Of a stretch of DNA of 62,160 nt, positions 44,206 through 53,311 are shown piece by piece. The stretch comes from an uncultured Lachnospiraceae bacterium. GTDB taxonomy: Bacteria > Bacillota > Clostridia > Lachnospirales > Lachnospiraceae. The translations under genes were made by a program, and so were the position numbers. Positions within the stretch are counted from its first letter, which is position 1; the number at the start of each line of letters is the position of its first letter. The notes under the pieces were generated by a model. That model was given only the letters and a program-made list of their open reading frames with translations. It did no database searches and was not told the DNA's origin. The stretch spans positions 1-62,160 of the forward strand of contig URPH01000018.1 in the NCBI GenBank assembly GCA_900549665.1. The letters are read 5' to 3'.

Positions 44206-45765
44206 TCAGAAACGGAAGTAAATAAACGGATTGTAGCTTCCCGTGATAATAAATACAAAACACAACCCCAGCAACAACAATAAAACAATCTTCTGTCCAA
44301 TCATCCCGGCAGGCGTTTTTGCAAATGTCCGGTTACCCTTGTACAACTTATCATTTCCTATTTTTTCATTTTCTATCTTTTCATTCTCTGCTTTGTCATT
44401 TCCTGCCCATTTGCGCCATACCTGTTTCCAAGGCACGCAGGCAAGTAATGCGATCACAAAGATGCAGATTGTTTTTTTATCCAGATAATAGGATGGACTA
44501 TAAGCGACAAATGCATTTTTCTGCAGTCCAAACATAACCATCAGATACTGTACAGTTTTTCTCACACTTACCAAAGCAAACAATACCCAGCCGACAACGA
44601 CCACCAGCATTGTATATATCCATCCCAGAATCTTCTTTATACACGCAGGACCTTGTATTCCTGATTTTGTTTCTTTATGCTGATTGCCATTTTTATTACT
44701 GCCTGCGAAAACAACTGCTCCTCCGGTTTTGCTGCCATTATTTTTATGATTGGATACCACACGCTCTGCAATGATAAAAAATCCATGCCACAGTCCCCAC
44801 AGCACAAATCCCCATGCTGCGCCATGCCAGATACCGGTTGCCAAAAACACGATTAAAAGATGCAGATACACATTCCCTCTTCTGCTTCCTCCAAGCGGAA
44901 TATAGAGATAGTCCCTAAACCAGCTGGATAAGGAAATATGCCATCTGCGCCAGAATTCCCGGATGGATTTTGAAATATACGGATAGTTAAAGTTTTCTGA
45001 GAAATGGAAACCAAAGATTTTGCCCAGTCCGATTGCCATATCAGAATATCCTGAAAAATCGAAGTAAATCTGTAACGTATAAAAAATGGCACCGATCCAG
45101 GCTACGCCCGCGCCCATGGTCTGCAGATCTTCACCCATAATATTGGTAGCAACTGCGCCCAGTGTATTGGCAAGAATTGCTTTTTTGGACAGACCGATGA
45201 TAAACCGCCCGGATCCCTCGGAAAACATTTCTGCATTATGACTTCGGCCTGTAAGCTCCGTCCGGATATCCGAATACCGCACGATCGGTCCAGCGATAAG
45301 CTGCGGAAACATCGCAATATACAATGCCAGATTGACCGGATTTTTTTGGACCATTTCTTTATCCCGGTACACATCGATGCAATAGGACATTCCCTGAAAC
45401 GTATAAAAAGAAATTCCGATCGGCAGCGCTATATCCGGCACATGTAAAAGATTTGGAATCACCTTATCTATATTTTCAATAAAAAATCCGCTGTATTTGA
45501 ATACGCCAAGGACAAGCAGGTTGACAACAACGGAAATGATCATCCACAGCTTATCCTGCCTTGTGTTGGCAATAAACATGCCAAACAGATAATTGTATGC
45601 AATGGAGGCAAGCATGATCAGGACATAGACAGGCTCTCCCCATGCATAAAAAAACAGACTGCAGATCAGCAGAAACATATTTTTTGCCGGCTTCGGAACC
45701 AGATAATAACCGATAATAACAATCGGTAAAAAAACACATAAAAAAATAATCGTTGAAAAAACCAT
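44206..45765 (-). CDS. MBOAT family O-acyltransferase (AlgI/DltB-like)
   Basis: This is a 519-residue multispan protein. It starts MVFSTIIFLCVFLPIV and has PIGISFYTFQGMSYCIDVYR, FPQLIAGPIVRY, FREFW-type SIREFWRRWHISLSSWFRDYLYIPLGG and the active His in GIWHGAAWGF. It passes acyl groups across the membrane to the DHHW partner. An unusual Asn/Lys-rich insertion (residues about 350-380) breaks the region after the active His. Confidence 0.88.
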   Translation of the reverse strand: MVFSTIIFLCVFLPIVIIGYYLVPKPAKNMFLLICSLFFYAWGEPVYVLIMLASIAYNYLFGMFIANTRQDKLWMIISVVVNLLVLGVFKYSGFFIENIDKVIPNLLHVPDIALPIGISFYTFQGMSYCIDVYRDKEMVQKNPVNLALYIAMFPQLIAGPIVRYSDIRTELTGRSHNAEMFSEGSGRFIIGLSKKAILANTLGAVATNIMGEDLQTMGAGVAWIGAIFYTLQIYFDFSGYSDMAIGLGKIFGFHFSENFNYPYISKSIREFWRRWHISLSSWFRDYLYIPLGGSRRGNVYLHLLIVFLATGIWHGAAWGFVLWGLWHGFFIIAERVVSNHKNNGSKTGGAVVFAGSNKNGNQHKETKSGIQGPACIKKILGWIYTMLVVVVGWVLFALVSVRKTVQYLMVMFGLQKNAFVAYSPSYYLDKKTICIFVIALLACVPWKQVWRKWAGNDKAENEKIENEKIGNDKLYKGNRTFAKTPAGMIGQKIVLLLLLGLCFVFIITGSYNPFIYFRF

Positions 45766-45820
45766 AACTATACTACCCTAGCTTTGTCTTATTCCCACTC
45801 TAAAAAGACGAATAAACGAA

Positions 45821-46834
45821 TCATTCACTCTGATTATAAAAAATCTGCGGATACCGTTCCCTGATAATATTGGAAAACATAGCCGCACCTTCCGTGCTCA
45901 GATGATCCGCGTCTCCAAACAACGTATCACTATAACTTTCTATATAAGGATTGACCAACACATCCGGATTATTCTGTGCAATCTGATTGAGATACTCCTG
46001 ATAATGCTTGTAAAAGTCATCGGTCAATACATGTGCTGAGGTCTCGGTCATCGGAAGCTGTTCCAAAACGACCTTGATATTCTGCTCTCTGCAGTATGCG
46101 AAAATCTTGTTAAGATAAGCATCTGTCAGGTCAGAATATGTAAAGTCATCCATCTTGGCCTCTCCGTTGATGCCCCCGTTTACACCGCCAACACCAAACA
46201 GACTGTATCCCCGCTGTGCTTCCATCTGTGCATATTTATCCATATTTGCATGATAACGGCTGCCAAAGATCGCATTTTTTAAGGCTGTACCATACTTGTT
46301 GGGAAAATACAGCTGATACATCGCATATTCCAGATAAATATGATCTCTGTCGATCATATAACTGTTGTCATATTGTCTGCGCTCCCTTGCCAGTTCAAAA
46401 AAATCGGCCTGATTGAAGGTATGAAAATAAATGCAGCGGTTCCACAAAACACAGCCGTCATTGTTTTCATCGGCCCGGCATAAGTGAAGCGGTGCATAAG
46501 CCAAAATCAGGTATTCCGGTGCTCCATGGTTTTCTACATATTCCCGCAGCATATAATAGGTCTCTACCGGAGTAATACCGCCAAGCGACAGATTGTATAC
46601 ATCATTGCCCAGAATATCCGGCATAAATCCGGCCTTTGAACGGGAATCGCCGAAAATCACAACACGGTTATAGTCTGTTTCTTTTGCTATATAATCCTTC
46701 TGCTGCCGGTACATGGCATATTCGCCATCCATGTATACCATGGGCAGAGTGGCGCAAAAAACCTGCATCAGTACAACGACCGGCAAAACGATGATTATGA
46801 TTTTAGATGCAAGCTTGGTGATTTGCTGCCACAT
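45821..46834 (-). CDS. SGNH-like membrane-anchored surface protein
   Basis: This 337-residue protein has one N-terminal anchor (IIIIVLPVVVLMQVFCATL). VIFGDSRSKAGF is a GDS-type nucleophile block and FGDADHLSTEGAAMFSNII is a D-x-x-H-type C-terminal block, so the catalytic Ser, Asp and His are in place. Proteins like this pair with MBOATs for O-acylation of surface polymers. It lies between two MBOAT genes. Confidence 0.72.
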   Translation of the reverse strand: MWQQITKLASKIIIIVLPVVVLMQVFCATLPMVYMDGEYAMYRQQKDYIAKETDYNRVVIFGDSRSKAGFMPDILGNDVYNLSLGGITPVETYYMLREYVENHGAPEYLILAYAPLHLCRADENNDGCVLWNRCIYFHTFNQADFFELARERRQYDNSYMIDRDHIYLEYAMYQLYFPNKYGTALKNAIFGSRYHANMDKYAQMEAQRGYSLFGVGGVNGGINGEAKMDDFTYSDLTDAYLNKIFAYCREQNIKVVLEQLPMTETSAHVLTDDFYKHYQEYLNQIAQNNPDVLVNPYIESYSDTLFGDADHLSTEGAAMFSNIIRERYPQIFYNQSE

Positions 46835-46884
46835 AAGTTGGGGGATTCCTTTCTGGTTATTTTTTAGGACTACTGGTCTCTGAC

Positions 46885-47041
46885 GCGAAAATTAAGAGCC
46901 GGGAATTCGCAAAACCGCTGCTGACGCAGCTTTCTTTTTGCTCATTTCCGTCTTTTCGCCAGGTATCATCCTGTAATTTTGATCCTGCAAGCTAGCTTGC
47001 GGCTCAAAATTTTCGGATGCTGTCTGGCTCTTAATTTTCGC
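46885..47041. repeat. Palindromic element bounded by a 16-bp inverted repeat
   Basis: GCGAAAATTAAGAGCC at 46885-46900 is repeated inverted and perfect at 47026-47041. Inside is a hairpin (ATTTTGATCC...GGCTCAAAAT around GCAAGCTAGCTTGC at about 46975-47010) and a GC-rich arm. The right end touches the stop codon of the MBOAT gene. It could be a MITE or a strong bidirectional structure. Confidence 0.65.
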
Positions 47042-48507
47042 TAAAATTGAAAGTATACAAACTCCTGGGAGTTGAAGCTGGCTAATAGGAGGGTTATAAA
47101 TATAAACGCGTAATAAATAGTATAGCGGATTGGTTTCCGCAGTCCGGATATTTCCGTAAGCGGATCCTTTGTCAAAGCTGTGTAATCATAGATGCCAAGC
47201 AGGATCAGTGGGAAAACAAGCCACAACAATGCACCTTTATCAAATGCGGCAAATCCGTTTTTGATATAGGCTAACGGATGTCCCATTCCCTGTACGGAAT
47301 GTCCCAGCACGTAAACGGCCTGCGACAAGGAGCCTGCGCGGAAGAAGCACCATGCACCTGCCACCAGAACAAAAACAACGGCCACCCGGATCCACCAGAC
47401 AAGCGTCCCTTTTTTTGCTCCACCCTCTTTGTGCTCTGACCGGAGCTTTTTCCCAAAAAAGAGGCTTTCCACACACTGCATCAGTCCGTGCAGTCCTCCC
47501 CACACAATATAGGTAAATGCGGCACCATGCCAAAGTCCGCTTAAAAGGAAGGTTACGCAAAGGTTTATATAATGTCTGATTTTTGATACCCTGCTGCCGC
47601 CGAGCGGAATGTACACATAGTCCCGGAACCAGCCGGAAAGGGAAATATGCCATCTGCGCCAGAATTCCTGAATGGATGCTGAAAAATATGGGCTCTTAAA
47701 ATTGGTCATCAGATCGATATCAAAAAGCTTTGCCGTTCCGATCGCAATATCCGAATACCCCGAAAAATCACAGTAAATCTGTACAGTAAAAAACAAAACA
47801 GCCAGTACAAACGAAAAACCCTGATATTCATCCGGATGATTGAAAACAGAATCAACCATGGAACCAAGGTTATCGGCAATCACGATTTTTTTGAAAAAGC
47901 CCCATGCCATCAGCTTGATTCCGTAGGAAGCCTTTTCATATGTAAAGGTATGCTCACAGTCAATCTGCGGCAGAAGATTTTTGGTACGTTCGATAGGACC
48001 TGCAACAAGCTGCGGAAAGAATGAGACAAAGGTCGCATACTTAAAGAAATTCCGCTCCGGCTCCACTTCTCCCTTATAAACATCGATCACATAACTCAAG
48101 GTCTGAAATGTATAAAAGGAAATTCCGACCGGAAGCATGATCTTTAAGGTCAATGGATGCAACTGAATTGCAAAGCTGTTTAGTACACGGATCAGTGTAT
48201 TCTGGGCAAAATCCAGATATTTAAAGAAAAACAGCACAAAAAGACTTGCGCCCACTGCAAGCCACATGATCGTGAGTTTGGATGATTTTTTTTCATATCT
48301 GGGTATCAAAAGAGCGCTGCAATATGAAACAAAGGTGGTAAACAGGATCAGAACCACATATTTCACATTCCAGCTCATGTAAAAATAATAACTGGATATT
48401 AACAGAACAATCCAACGGTATTTCTGCGGAACCAGCCAGAATAAAAAAAAGACAATCGGCAGAAATATCGCGAATGCCAATGAATTGAATAACATAGCTT
48501 TCCTCAC
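47041..48507 (-). CDS. Second MBOAT family O-acyltransferase
   Basis: This is a 488-residue multispan protein. PVGISFYTFQTLSYVIDVYKG, FPQLVAGPIERTKNLL, SIQEFWRRWHISLSGWFRDYVYIPLGGSR and the active His in GLWHGAAFTYI are all present. ATG 48495 (MLFNSLAFAIF) is an equally good start. It shares the order and motifs of the MBOAT at 44206 and is probably paired with the SGNH protein at 45821. Confidence 0.88.
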   Translation of the reverse strand: MRKAMLFNSLAFAIFLPIVFFLFWLVPQKYRWIVLLISSYYFYMSWNVKYVVLILFTTFVSYCSALLIPRYEKKSSKLTIMWLAVGASLFVLFFFKYLDFAQNTLIRVLNSFAIQLHPLTLKIMLPVGISFYTFQTLSYVIDVYKGEVEPERNFFKYATFVSFFPQLVAGPIERTKNLLPQIDCEHTFTYEKASYGIKLMAWGFFKKIVIADNLGSMVDSVFNHPDEYQGFSFVLAVLFFTVQIYCDFSGYSDIAIGTAKLFDIDLMTNFKSPYFSASIQEFWRRWHISLSGWFRDYVYIPLGGSRVSKIRHYINLCVTFLLSGLWHGAAFTYIVWGGLHGLMQCVESLFFGKKLRSEHKEGGAKKGTLVWWIRVAVVFVLVAGAWCFFRAGSLSQAVYVLGHSVQGMGHPLAYIKNGFAAFDKGALLWLVFPLILLGIYDYTALTKDPLTEISGLRKPIRYTIYYAFIFITLLLASFNSQEFVYFQF

Positions 48508-48514
48508 AAATAAA

Positions 48515-48860
48515 GTGAGCGAAACGATAAGCCGGGTTATGTCGTTGGATGATCATCTATCTAGGACTGCTGTTACCAACAGCCTCAAGCGACCTACCTG
48601 AAAGCACAGCGGGCAGCTGTATCGCTTTCTATTTGGTCTTGCTTCGGATGGGGTTTACATGTGCCCCTTATGTTACCATAAGGGCGGTAGTCTCTTACAC
48701 TGCCTTTCCACCCTTACCATATAAATGGCGGTTTATTTCTGTTGCACTGGCCTTGGAGTCACCTCCACCGGACGTTATCCGGCATCCTGCCCTGTGAAGC
48801 CCGGACTTTCCTCACCCATTCCCTTTCGTCTGAATGGCCGCGATCACCTGTTTCACTCAC
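48515..48860 (-). ncRNA. rnpB: RNase P RNA (class A-like)
   Basis: Read on the minus strand, the transcript begins near GTGAGTGAAACAGG and contains GAGGAAAGTCCGGGCTTCAC (conserved region CR I), GCCAGTGCAACAGAAA, the CAGGTAGGTCGCTTGAGG region and ends ATAACCCGGCTTATCG. The 5' GTGAGTGAAAC and 3' GTTTCGCTCAC form the P1 stem. This is the catalytic RNA of tRNA 5' processing. It lies between the nucleoside kinase gene and the MBOAT gene and has its own promoter within the kinase end, presumably. Confidence 0.95.
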
Positions 48861-48898
48861 CTTTATTCAGTTATCTTGAGCAATCTTGCTTTTATGAA

Positions 48899-50551
48899 TT
48901 ATACCGGGAAACAGCTGCCTCCCGCAAACTCACGTACAATCGAATTGTTGGGAAGATGGTCTGTTCCAACTCCCAGAAAATATTCCAAAAACTTCAACAG
49001 ACGTTTTGCCTCATGATACTCCGGCTCATCCTCGCCGATCTCATATAAAAGCGGCTCTGCATACTGCTTTAATGCTGCCAGCTCATAAATGGAGGTGGAA
49101 TTAAAGAAGGCGTCTGCATGCTCCTGGAACGGAAAAATATTTTCCTCTTCTCCCTTTCTGACAGACGGCCACATCTGGATGGTCCGTTTGGCTGATGCAC
49201 CACGGGTACGGGCATCACGCACCATACGCCTTAGCAGTCTTCCGTCAGTTGTCGGAATACGATTGTGATCATCGATATTGAGCGTTGTCAATGCACTGAT
49301 GTAAATCTTGTATTTACTTTCATTGGGAAGTGCATAGGACATCTTGTCATTTAATCCATGAATACCTTCAAGCACCAGTACATCATCCGGTCCCAGCTTT
49401 TTGTAATTGCCTTTATATTCACTCTTTCCGGTCAGAAAATTGAAGGTCGGCAGCTGCACCTCTTTGCCCGCAAGCAGATCCTTCATATTCTGATTGAAAA
49501 GCTCAACATCCAGTGCTTCCAGACATTCAAAGTTGTAATCTCCTTTTTCATCCCTGGGTGTTCTTTCCCTGTCTACAAAATAATCATCCAGCGCGATTGG
49601 ATGCGGCTTTAATCCATATGTACGAAGCTGTATGGAAAGACGATGGGAAAATGTGGTCTTTCCACTTGAGGAAGGTCCGGCGATCATAATAAATTTGACG
49701 CCCGGTCTCTCCGCAATCTCTTTGGCGATCTCACCGATCCGGCGTTCCTGAAAAGCTTCCTGGACTAAGATCAGATCACCGATTTCTCCCTTACAGATTT
49801 TATCATTGAGGTCCCCTACTGAGTCAACCCCCATTTTATCTCCCCACTCATCAGCCTGCTTTAATGTGGAAAACAGCTTGGTGCGCGGTTCAAACCTTGT
49901 GAGCACCTCCGGCTTATGTTTTTCCGGCAAATTCAGGATCAGTCCGTTTTCATATGGAAGCACCTCAAAATATCTGACATTACCTGTTTTCGGAAGCATA
50001 TATCCATAATAATAATCATAATAGCCATCCAGTTCATAGACATTGATGGAAGAACTCTTCCGGTATTTAAAAAGCTTTACCTTGTCATCCATTCCCTGGC
50101 TCCGGAAAAGCTCCACCGCTTCTTTGGTCGGATATGCCTTTTTAATGATCGTAAGGTTGCGCTCCGAAAGCTCCTTCATCTTTTTTTCAATGACATCCGC
50201 CATGGCCTTGCCGATACCGGCCTGATCACGGAAATCCACATAATACCCGGTGCCGATCGTAAATTCGACCTTGGCATGCACATTCTTAAGCTCCGGGATA
50301 TCTGTAATTGCCTTCATCATCATCAGGGTTGCAGTCCTCACATATGCCTTGTGTCCGGCATCGTCCTTTAATGTGATAAACTGTACCTCACAATCTTTTT
50401 CAATCGGTCTGGAAAGCTCCTTCATACATCCATTGACATATACCAGAGCAATCGGAGCATCATAATCCTTTTGATATTCCAGGGCCAGATCTTCAAATGT
50501 GGTACCCTGCGTAACCTCTTTTTTTTCATTTCCAATCGTAACAAATGCCAT
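48899..50551 (-). CDS. TGS/uridine-kinase fusion (nucleoside kinase)
   Basis: This is a 550-residue protein. The N-terminus is a TGS-like domain and a threonyl-tRNA-synthetase-type second domain (GTGYYVDF, KVKLFKYRKSSSINVYELD), then a uridine kinase domain with the P-loop GPSSSGKTTFSHRL and HPIALDDYFVDRERTP and VLEGIHGLND. The fused form is usual for Clostridia and Thermotogae. The N-terminal part does not charge tRNA. It phosphorylates a nucleoside, probably uridine or cytidine. Confidence 0.87.
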   Translation of the reverse strand: MAFVTIGNEKKEVTQGTTFEDLALEYQKDYDAPIALVYVNGCMKELSRPIEKDCEVQFITLKDDAGHKAYVRTATLMMMKAITDIPELKNVHAKVEFTIGTGYYVDFRDQAGIGKAMADVIEKKMKELSERNLTIIKKAYPTKEAVELFRSQGMDDKVKLFKYRKSSSINVYELDGYYDYYYGYMLPKTGNVRYFEVLPYENGLILNLPEKHKPEVLTRFEPRTKLFSTLKQADEWGDKMGVDSVGDLNDKICKGEIGDLILVQEAFQERRIGEIAKEIAERPGVKFIMIAGPSSSGKTTFSHRLSIQLRTYGLKPHPIALDDYFVDRERTPRDEKGDYNFECLEALDVELFNQNMKDLLAGKEVQLPTFNFLTGKSEYKGNYKKLGPDDVLVLEGIHGLNDKMSYALPNESKYKIYISALTTLNIDDHNRIPTTDGRLLRRMVRDARTRGASAKRTIQMWPSVRKGEEENIFPFQEHADAFFNSTSIYELAALKQYAEPLLYEIGEDEPEYHEAKRLLKFLEYFLGVGTDHLPNNSIVREFAGGSCFPV

Positions 50552-50593
50552 ACCCTATAATTCCCTCTTTCTGTTTCTGTATACTCTGACTTC

Positions 50594-51376
50594 TCAAATA
50601 AACCAGCAAGGCTCCTTTGGCTGTTTCTTGTATATGATAAGCTCCGGCATTTCCCTGCGGATATACTGCTCCATGTAGTCAACAAAGATATGTTCGATCC
50701 CATAATGTCCGGCATCCACGACACACATTCCCTGCTCAACCGCATCAATGCCGTCATGATGTCCGATATCGCCGGTAATATAGACCTCAGCTCCCTTTTT
50801 AATGGCATCCGGTATCATGCTTTTCCCGGAGCCCGGACAGATCGCAGCCTTGTAAACCGGCGTTTCCGGCTCTCCGTATACCCTGACCATGGAAATATCA
50901 AAGCATTGCTTGATATACTGCGCACACTCCCGCAATGTCATTTCATGCGGCAGGTCGCCCAGACGGCCAAAGCCTTCCACGGAAATATCATCTTCATATG
51001 TGACCTGCAATACCTCACGGTTGCGAAGCTTTAATTCATCCGCTGCCGCATCCGCCATTCCCATGATATCAAAATTGGTATGCATCGCATAATAACAGAT
51101 ATCGTTTTGAATCAATTCTATGACACGACACCCGATAAAATCCTTGGAAATGATCCTTTTCATGCCCTTAAAGATCATCGGATGATGCGTCAGTATCATA
51201 TCAGCTCCCAATGCCACCGCTTCATCTATGACTTCCTTTGTCGCATCCAGCGCAATATAGATACTTTTGATCCTTTTATTGGTATCTCCACACAAAAGAC
51301 CGACATTATCCCAGTCTTCCGCATAATGTCTGGGGGATAACTCCTCCAGCTGTTCCATAATCTCCTGACAAGTCAT
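50594..51376 (-). CDS. Nif3-like dinuclear metal center protein
   Basis: This is a 260-residue protein with EDWDNVGLLCGD near the start, LTHHPMIFKGM, HTNFDIMGMAD and GDIGHHDGIDAVEQGMCVVDAGH in order, the metal ligands of the Nif3/YqfO family (GTP cyclohydrolase 1 type 2-like fold). ATG 51376 has GGGGAGG upstream; the frame is open to 51418. It normally follows trmK, as here. Confidence 0.9.
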   Translation of the reverse strand: MTCQEIMEQLEELSPRHYAEDWDNVGLLCGDTNKRIKSIYIALDATKEVIDEAVALGADMILTHHPMIFKGMKRIISKDFIGCRVIELIQNDICYYAMHTNFDIMGMADAAADELKLRNREVLQVTYEDDISVEGFGRLGDLPHEMTLRECAQYIKQCFDISMVRVYGEPETPVYKAAICPGSGKSMIPDAIKKGAEVYITGDIGHHDGIDAVEQGMCVVDAGHYGIEHIFVDYMEQYIRREMPELIIYKKQPKEPCWFI

Positions 51377-51395
51377 GCAAACCGCACCTCCCCGC

Positions 51396-52133
51396 TTACA
51401 TACCCTTTGATACATCAATAAGCTGCTGTAAATAATCCTGCATTTCTTTTCTTTTTTCCGGCTGCGTGATCTGTTGTAGAATTTCTTCTGTCTTTTTCCT
51501 TTTCTGATCCAGAAATGTACAAAAATCCGCCGGACGCTTTTTTAATAAGACAGGTCCGAATAAATCCTGCTGCCTGACAGAATAGTCAGATAAAGCAGAA
51601 GCATCATGCTGCTGACCGCTTTCCTTATCCCATTCATCTAAATATGAAGCATATATAGCCTTTATCATCGGATAATTTTTACCATCCTCGATGACAAAAT
51701 CTTCATCTACGATTATGTAATCATGCTCTCTCAAAAAATTCCGGACCAGCTCTGCCTCTGACTGTGGCTGTAAAACAAGCTCTTTAAAAGCTCCCAGCCT
51801 GTCAAGTCCCTCCGATACGATCCTCATGATCAGCCTTCCGCCCATACCGGAAATCAACAGTGTATCCACTTCATCCGGCTCGAGTAAAGCCGTACCGTCC
51901 GATAACCGCGTCTCAATCCGGCCATCCATGCCAAATCTGTGGATGTTGTTCTGTGCCTGTGACAGCGGACCTTTACGCACATCCATGGCAATGACCTTCG
52001 GACATTTCCTGACATCTGCCAGATAGATAGAGACATAACCGTGATCACAGCCAATATCTGCTACCCGCCTTTTTGGTGAGACCAGATTGGCAACGGCCTG
52101 CAGTCTTTTTGATAAATCTAACTGTTTACTCAT
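51396..52133 (-). CDS. trmK: tRNA (adenine(22)-N(1))-methyltransferase
   Basis: This is a 245-residue class I methyltransferase with VADIGCDHGYVSIYLA (SAM motif I), AMDVRKGPLSQAQNNI, LISGMGGRLIMRI and the C-terminal coiled coil of TrmK. It methylates A22 in tRNA-Ser and others in Gram-positives. It is 9 bp downstream of rpoD. Confidence 0.92.
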   Translation of the reverse strand: MSKQLDLSKRLQAVANLVSPKRRVADIGCDHGYVSIYLADVRKCPKVIAMDVRKGPLSQAQNNIHRFGMDGRIETRLSDGTALLEPDEVDTLLISGMGGRLIMRIVSEGLDRLGAFKELVLQPQSEAELVRNFLREHDYIIVDEDFVIEDGKNYPMIKAIYASYLDEWDKESGQQHDASALSDYSVRQQDLFGPVLLKKRPADFCTFLDQKRKKTEEILQQITQPEKRKEMQDYLQQLIDVSKGM

Positions 52134-52142
52134 ATTATTATA

Positions 52143-53270
52143 TTAATCCAGATAATCAAAATAGTCTCTCAGCTTGCGGCTTCTGCTCGGATGACGCAGC
52201 TTGCGGAGTGCCTTTGCTTCGATCTGACGGATACGCTCACGGGTAACATTAAACTCCTTACCAACCTCTTCCAGCGTACGGGCACGTCCATCCTCTAAGC
52301 CAAAACGCAGACACAATACCTTCTGCTCACGCTCTGTCAAAGTCTTTAATACCTCATCCAGATCTTCTCGAAGCAGGGTATAAGCTGCTGCCTTGTCCGG
52401 TACCGGTACATTTTCATCCTTGATAAAATCGCCAAGATGCGAATCCTCTTCCTCACCGATCGGTGTTTCCAAAGAAACCGGCTCCTGAGAGATCTTTAAG
52501 ATCTCACGCACTCTTTCTACCGGCATATTCATCTCTTTTGCAATCTCTTCCGGGGTAGGTTCACGGTTTAATTCCTGCAAAAGCTGTCTGCTGACACGGA
52601 TCAGCTTGTTGATCGTCTCAACCATATGCACGGGAATACGGATCGTACGCGCCTGATCGGCGATTGCTCTTGTGATAGCCTGTCTGATCCACCATGTTGC
52701 ATAAGTAGAAAATTTATAACCCTTGCGGTAATCGAATTTTTCAACAGCCTTGATCAGACCGAGGTTACCTTCCTGAATAAGATCCAAAAACAGCATACCT
52801 CTTCCGACATATCTCTTGGCAATGGAAACAACCAGACGTAAGTTAGCTTCTGCTAATCTTTTTTTAGCTTCCTCGTCGCCCTCTTCCATCCTCTGGGCAA
52901 GTTCAATCTCTTCGTCAGCAGTTAAAAGCGGCACCTTGCCGATTTCTTTTAGGTACATACGGACCGGATCTTCGATACTGATACCGTCCGGTACGGAAAG
53001 ATCAATATTTTCCACATCGACATCTTCAGCATCTTCAACCGCTAACAGAGCCTCTTCATCCGGCTCATCCTCTTCATCGGTCATACGCAGTACGTCAATG
53101 CCCTTCTGCTCCAAAGTCTCTACGATTTTATCGTACTGTTCTTCTTCAAAATTGAACTCAGCAAACTGATTGACAATCTCCTGATAGTCCATGACATTTT
53201 TCTTTTTCTTGGCCATAGCTATTACAGAAGCTAATTTTTCCTCAAATTTTGCCATTACGTTTTCGTCCAT
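52143..53270 (-). CDS. rpoD: Primary sigma factor SigA
   Basis: This is a 375-residue protein. Region 1.1 acidic (DEEDEPDEEALLAVEDAEDV), 1.2 SIEDPVRMYLKEIG, region 2 DLIQEGNLGLIKAVEKFD and YATWWIRQAITRAIADQART, region 4 EEVGKEFNVTRERIRQIEAKAL, so it is a complete housekeeping sigma-70. The start at 53270 has GAGGAT just upstream. It directs most transcription of growing cells. It forms an operon with dnaG. Confidence 0.96.
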   Translation of the reverse strand: MDENVMAKFEEKLASVIAMAKKKKNVMDYQEIVNQFAEFNFEEEQYDKIVETLEQKGIDVLRMTDEEDEPDEEALLAVEDAEDVDVENIDLSVPDGISIEDPVRMYLKEIGKVPLLTADEEIELAQRMEEGDEEAKKRLAEANLRLVVSIAKRYVGRGMLFLDLIQEGNLGLIKAVEKFDYRKGYKFSTYATWWIRQAITRAIADQARTIRIPVHMVETINKLIRVSRQLLQELNREPTPEEIAKEMNMPVERVREILKISQEPVSLETPIGEEEDSHLGDFIKDENVPVPDKAAAYTLLREDLDEVLKTLTEREQKVLCLRFGLEDGRARTLEEVGKEFNVTRERIRQIEAKALRKLRHPSRSRKLRDYFDYLD

Positions 53271-53311
53271 TGTGTTCCATCCTCTCGTTTCTATGTTTTC
53301 CTATTTTAACC

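Noticed and set aside
48515..48860. Small plus-strand ORFs in the rnpB region
   Set aside because: The sequence is the reverse complement of RNase P RNA with all conserved regions, so these frames are by chance.
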